NCBI GenBank assembly: GCA_903922325.1
Contig: CAIXTG010000031.1
Span: 1 to 7,678, forward strand
Source of the DNA: an uncultured Actinomycetes bacterium
GTDB taxonomy: Bacteria; Actinomycetota; Actinomycetes; Nanopelagicales; Nanopelagicaceae
Length of the DNA: 7,678 nt
Reading direction: 5' to 3'
Below, in pieces: positions 6,224 to 7,678 of the stretch (position 1 is the first letter of the stretch; the number at the start of each line of letters is the position of its first letter). A model generated the notes under the pieces. The model did not search any database, was not told the origin of the DNA, and saw only the letters and a program-made list of their open reading frames with translations. A program made the translations under genes and the position numbers.

Positions 6224-7678
6224 TTACATCCGCTCCGGTGCGCTAACACCAAGTAGTTGCAAGCCATTACTTAAAGTTTGTTTAGTTGCCGCACAAAGTG
6301 CTGCGCGCGCTGAATGAACAGCGGCTGCAGGTTCATCGCCAAGCGGCAAAACACGACAGTCGGCATAGAAGCCGTGGTACACCCCAGCTAATTCTTCGAG
6401 GTAGCGCGCAACACGATGTGGTTCGCGAAGTTCGGCTGCGCTGGCAACAATGCGTGGGAACTGAGCTAACGAGCCAAGTAATTCATTTTCACGATCGTGC
6501 GAAAGTTGCGCAGGATCAAAATCAGCAAGGGCGCTCGAAATATTTAATTCGGCGGCATTGCGCAGAACGCCAGCAATGCGAGCATGTGCATATTGCACGT
6601 AATAAACCGGATTCTCGTTGGTATTTGACTTCAAAATATCAACATCTAAAACCATAGGAGTTTCGACCGGGTAGCGAATCAATGTGTAGCGAGCAGCATC
6701 AACGCCAACTTTTTCTACTAATTCTTCTAACGTAATAATTGTGCCGGCACGCTTAGAAAGTTTTACTTCTTCGCCGCCTTCCATAATTTTTACTAGCTGG
6801 CCGATTAAGACATGCACGTTGTATTCAGGGTCATCGCCGGCGCAAGCAGCAGTGGCTTTTAAGCGCCCTACATAGCCATGGTGATCAGCCCCAAGCATGT
6901 AGATACAAATATCAAAGCCGCGCTCGCGCTTATTGATGTAATAAGCAGTATCTGAAGAGAAATAGGTATACGAGCCATCGCTCTTGATTAAAACCCGATC
7001 TTTATCATCGCCATAGTCAGTAGTACGTAGCCATGTGGCATCTTCTAATTCGAAAACATGTCCTTGTTTACGCAATTTATCCATACCGTGTTCGACTGCG
7101 CCGCTGTCGTGCAGAGTGCGCTCTGAGAACCAAACATCAAAATGAGTATGGAATGTTTCGAGCACGCCTTGTTGTTGAGCAAGTTGTAATTTATATGCGC
7201 GCTCACGGAATTCGGTTGTTCGAGCTTCGCCTGTTAAATCCAAAATACTTTTATCTTGAGCAACTAAGGTTTTTGCGAGATTACCAATGTATTCACCTTG
7301 GTAACCATTTTCTGGAATCGGCAAACCAAGGGCTGCCGCTTCAACCGATGCACCAAATAAATCCATTTGATTTCCGCGATCATTTATATAAAACTCTTGC
7401 GTTACTTTCGCACCGGCAGCAGCAAGAACTCGACCAAGTGCATCGCCAACTGCTGCCCAACGAGTGTGACCTAAATGCAAGGGCCCGGTTGGGTTTGCGC
7501 TAATAAATTCGAGATTGATGCTCACGCCAGTCAAAGAATTACTGTGTCCATATTTATCGCCAGCAGTAAGAATTGCGCGAACTAATTCAGCTTGGCTGGC
7601 GCGATTTAATGTGATGTTGATAAATCCGGGGCCAGCAATATCAACCGAAGTAATTGCATCGAGGGCAGTTAAATCGGC
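6224..7678 (-). CDS. argS: Arginyl-tRNA synthetase, 5' end outside the window
   Basis: Arginyl-tRNA synthetase (EC 6.1.1.19) is a class I enzyme that attaches arginine to tRNA-Arg. 484 C-terminal residues are visible. The frame continues unbroken to the window edge, so a TTG at 7532-7534 is an internal codon and not the start. The residues before it (SVDIAGPGFINITLNRASQ) belong to the conserved end of the ArgS N-terminal tRNA D-loop-recognition domain. About 70 residues are missing by comparison with mycobacterial ArgS. The class I signature HLGH is at 7466-7477, within FISANPTGPLHLGHTRWAAVGDALG. The KMSK-type loop KLSKRAGT starts at 6763 and runs downward. MLGADHHGYVGRLKA lies between them. 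The C-terminal anticodon-binding DALR domain contains ENPVYYVQYAHARI and ends in GVSAPERM, typical of actinobacterial ArgS. The stop is 2 bp before lysA. An argS-lysA pair is also known in Corynebacterium, where its expression responds to arginine and lysine. Confidence 0.97.
   Translation of the reverse strand, partial: ADLTALDAITSVDIAGPGFINITLNRASQAELVRAILTAGDKYGHSNSLTGVSINLEFISANPTGPLHLGHTRWAAVGDALGRVLAAAGAKVTQEFYINDRGNQMDLFGASVEAAALGLPIPENGYQGEYIGNLAKTLVAQDKSILDLTGEARTTEFRERAYKLQLAQQQGVLETFHTHFDVWFSERTLHDSGAVEHGMDKLRKQGHVFELEDATWLRTTDYGDDKDRVLIKSDGSYTYFSSDTAYYINKRERGFDICIYMLGADHHGYVGRLKATAACAGDDPEYNVHVLIGQLVKIMEGGEEVKLSKRAGTIITLEELVEKVGVDAARYTLIRYPVETPMVLDVDILKSNTNENPVYYVQYAHARIAGVLRNAAELNISSALADFDPAQLSHDRENELLGSLAQFPRIVASAAELREPHRVARYLEELAGVYHGFYADCRVLPLGDEPAAAVHSARAALCAATKQTLSNGLQLLGVSAPERM

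Noticed and set aside
7532..7534. TTG as the argS start codon
   Set aside because: The frame continues upstream with conserved ArgS N-terminal domain residues (SVDIAGPGFINITL), and starting here would remove all of that domain.

Overview
The window is a contig fragment, apparently from a moderate-to-low GC actinobacterium. Six genes lie on the minus strand. Read in transcription order (from high to low coordinates) they are argS (5' end off the window), lysA, hom, thrC, thrB and rho (3' end lost). This order matches the argS-lysA-thrA(hom)-thrC-thrB-rho cluster of Mycobacterium tuberculosis, and the proteins look actinobacterial. Examples are ArgS ending in APERM, ThrC with HQWRGVIEEYRDRLPV near its N-terminus, and Rho with a long hydrophilic insertion after its N-terminal domain. 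Base composition by eye is well below that of Mycobacterium or Streptomyces. Together with the very tight gene spacing, this would fit a streamlined aquatic actinobacterium such as the freshwater acI/Nanopelagicales lineage. That lineage assignment is inference.

Layout: positions 5-37 are an Illumina sequencing-adapter sequence, not genomic DNA. From 38 to 1378 is rho, cut at its 3' end by the adapter. From 1379 to 1512 is the only sizeable intergenic stretch (134 bp), which is the rho leader and probable promoter region. Then come thrB (1513-2439), thrC (2455-3546), hom (3546-4841), lysA (4875-6221) and argS (6224-7678, open at the window edge). Spacings between genes are 2 bp (argS-lysA), 33 bp (lysA-hom), a 1-bp TAATG overlap (hom-thrC), 15 bp (thrC-thrB) and 134 bp (thrB-rho). 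No convincing intrinsic terminator is visible between them, so argS to thrB reads as one transcription unit, with rho either in it or driven by its own promoter.

Functionally, hom, thrC and thrB convert aspartate semialdehyde to threonine. LysA performs the last step of the diaminopimelate branch, which starts from the same semialdehyde. ArgS charges tRNA-Arg, and Rho is the termination helicase. This is core metabolism and information processing. I found no mobile element, CRISPR array, RNA gene, defence system or undescribed system. The points most worth a second look are the adapter fused in frame to rho, the charge-segregated low-complexity insertion in Rho, and the repeats in the rho leader.
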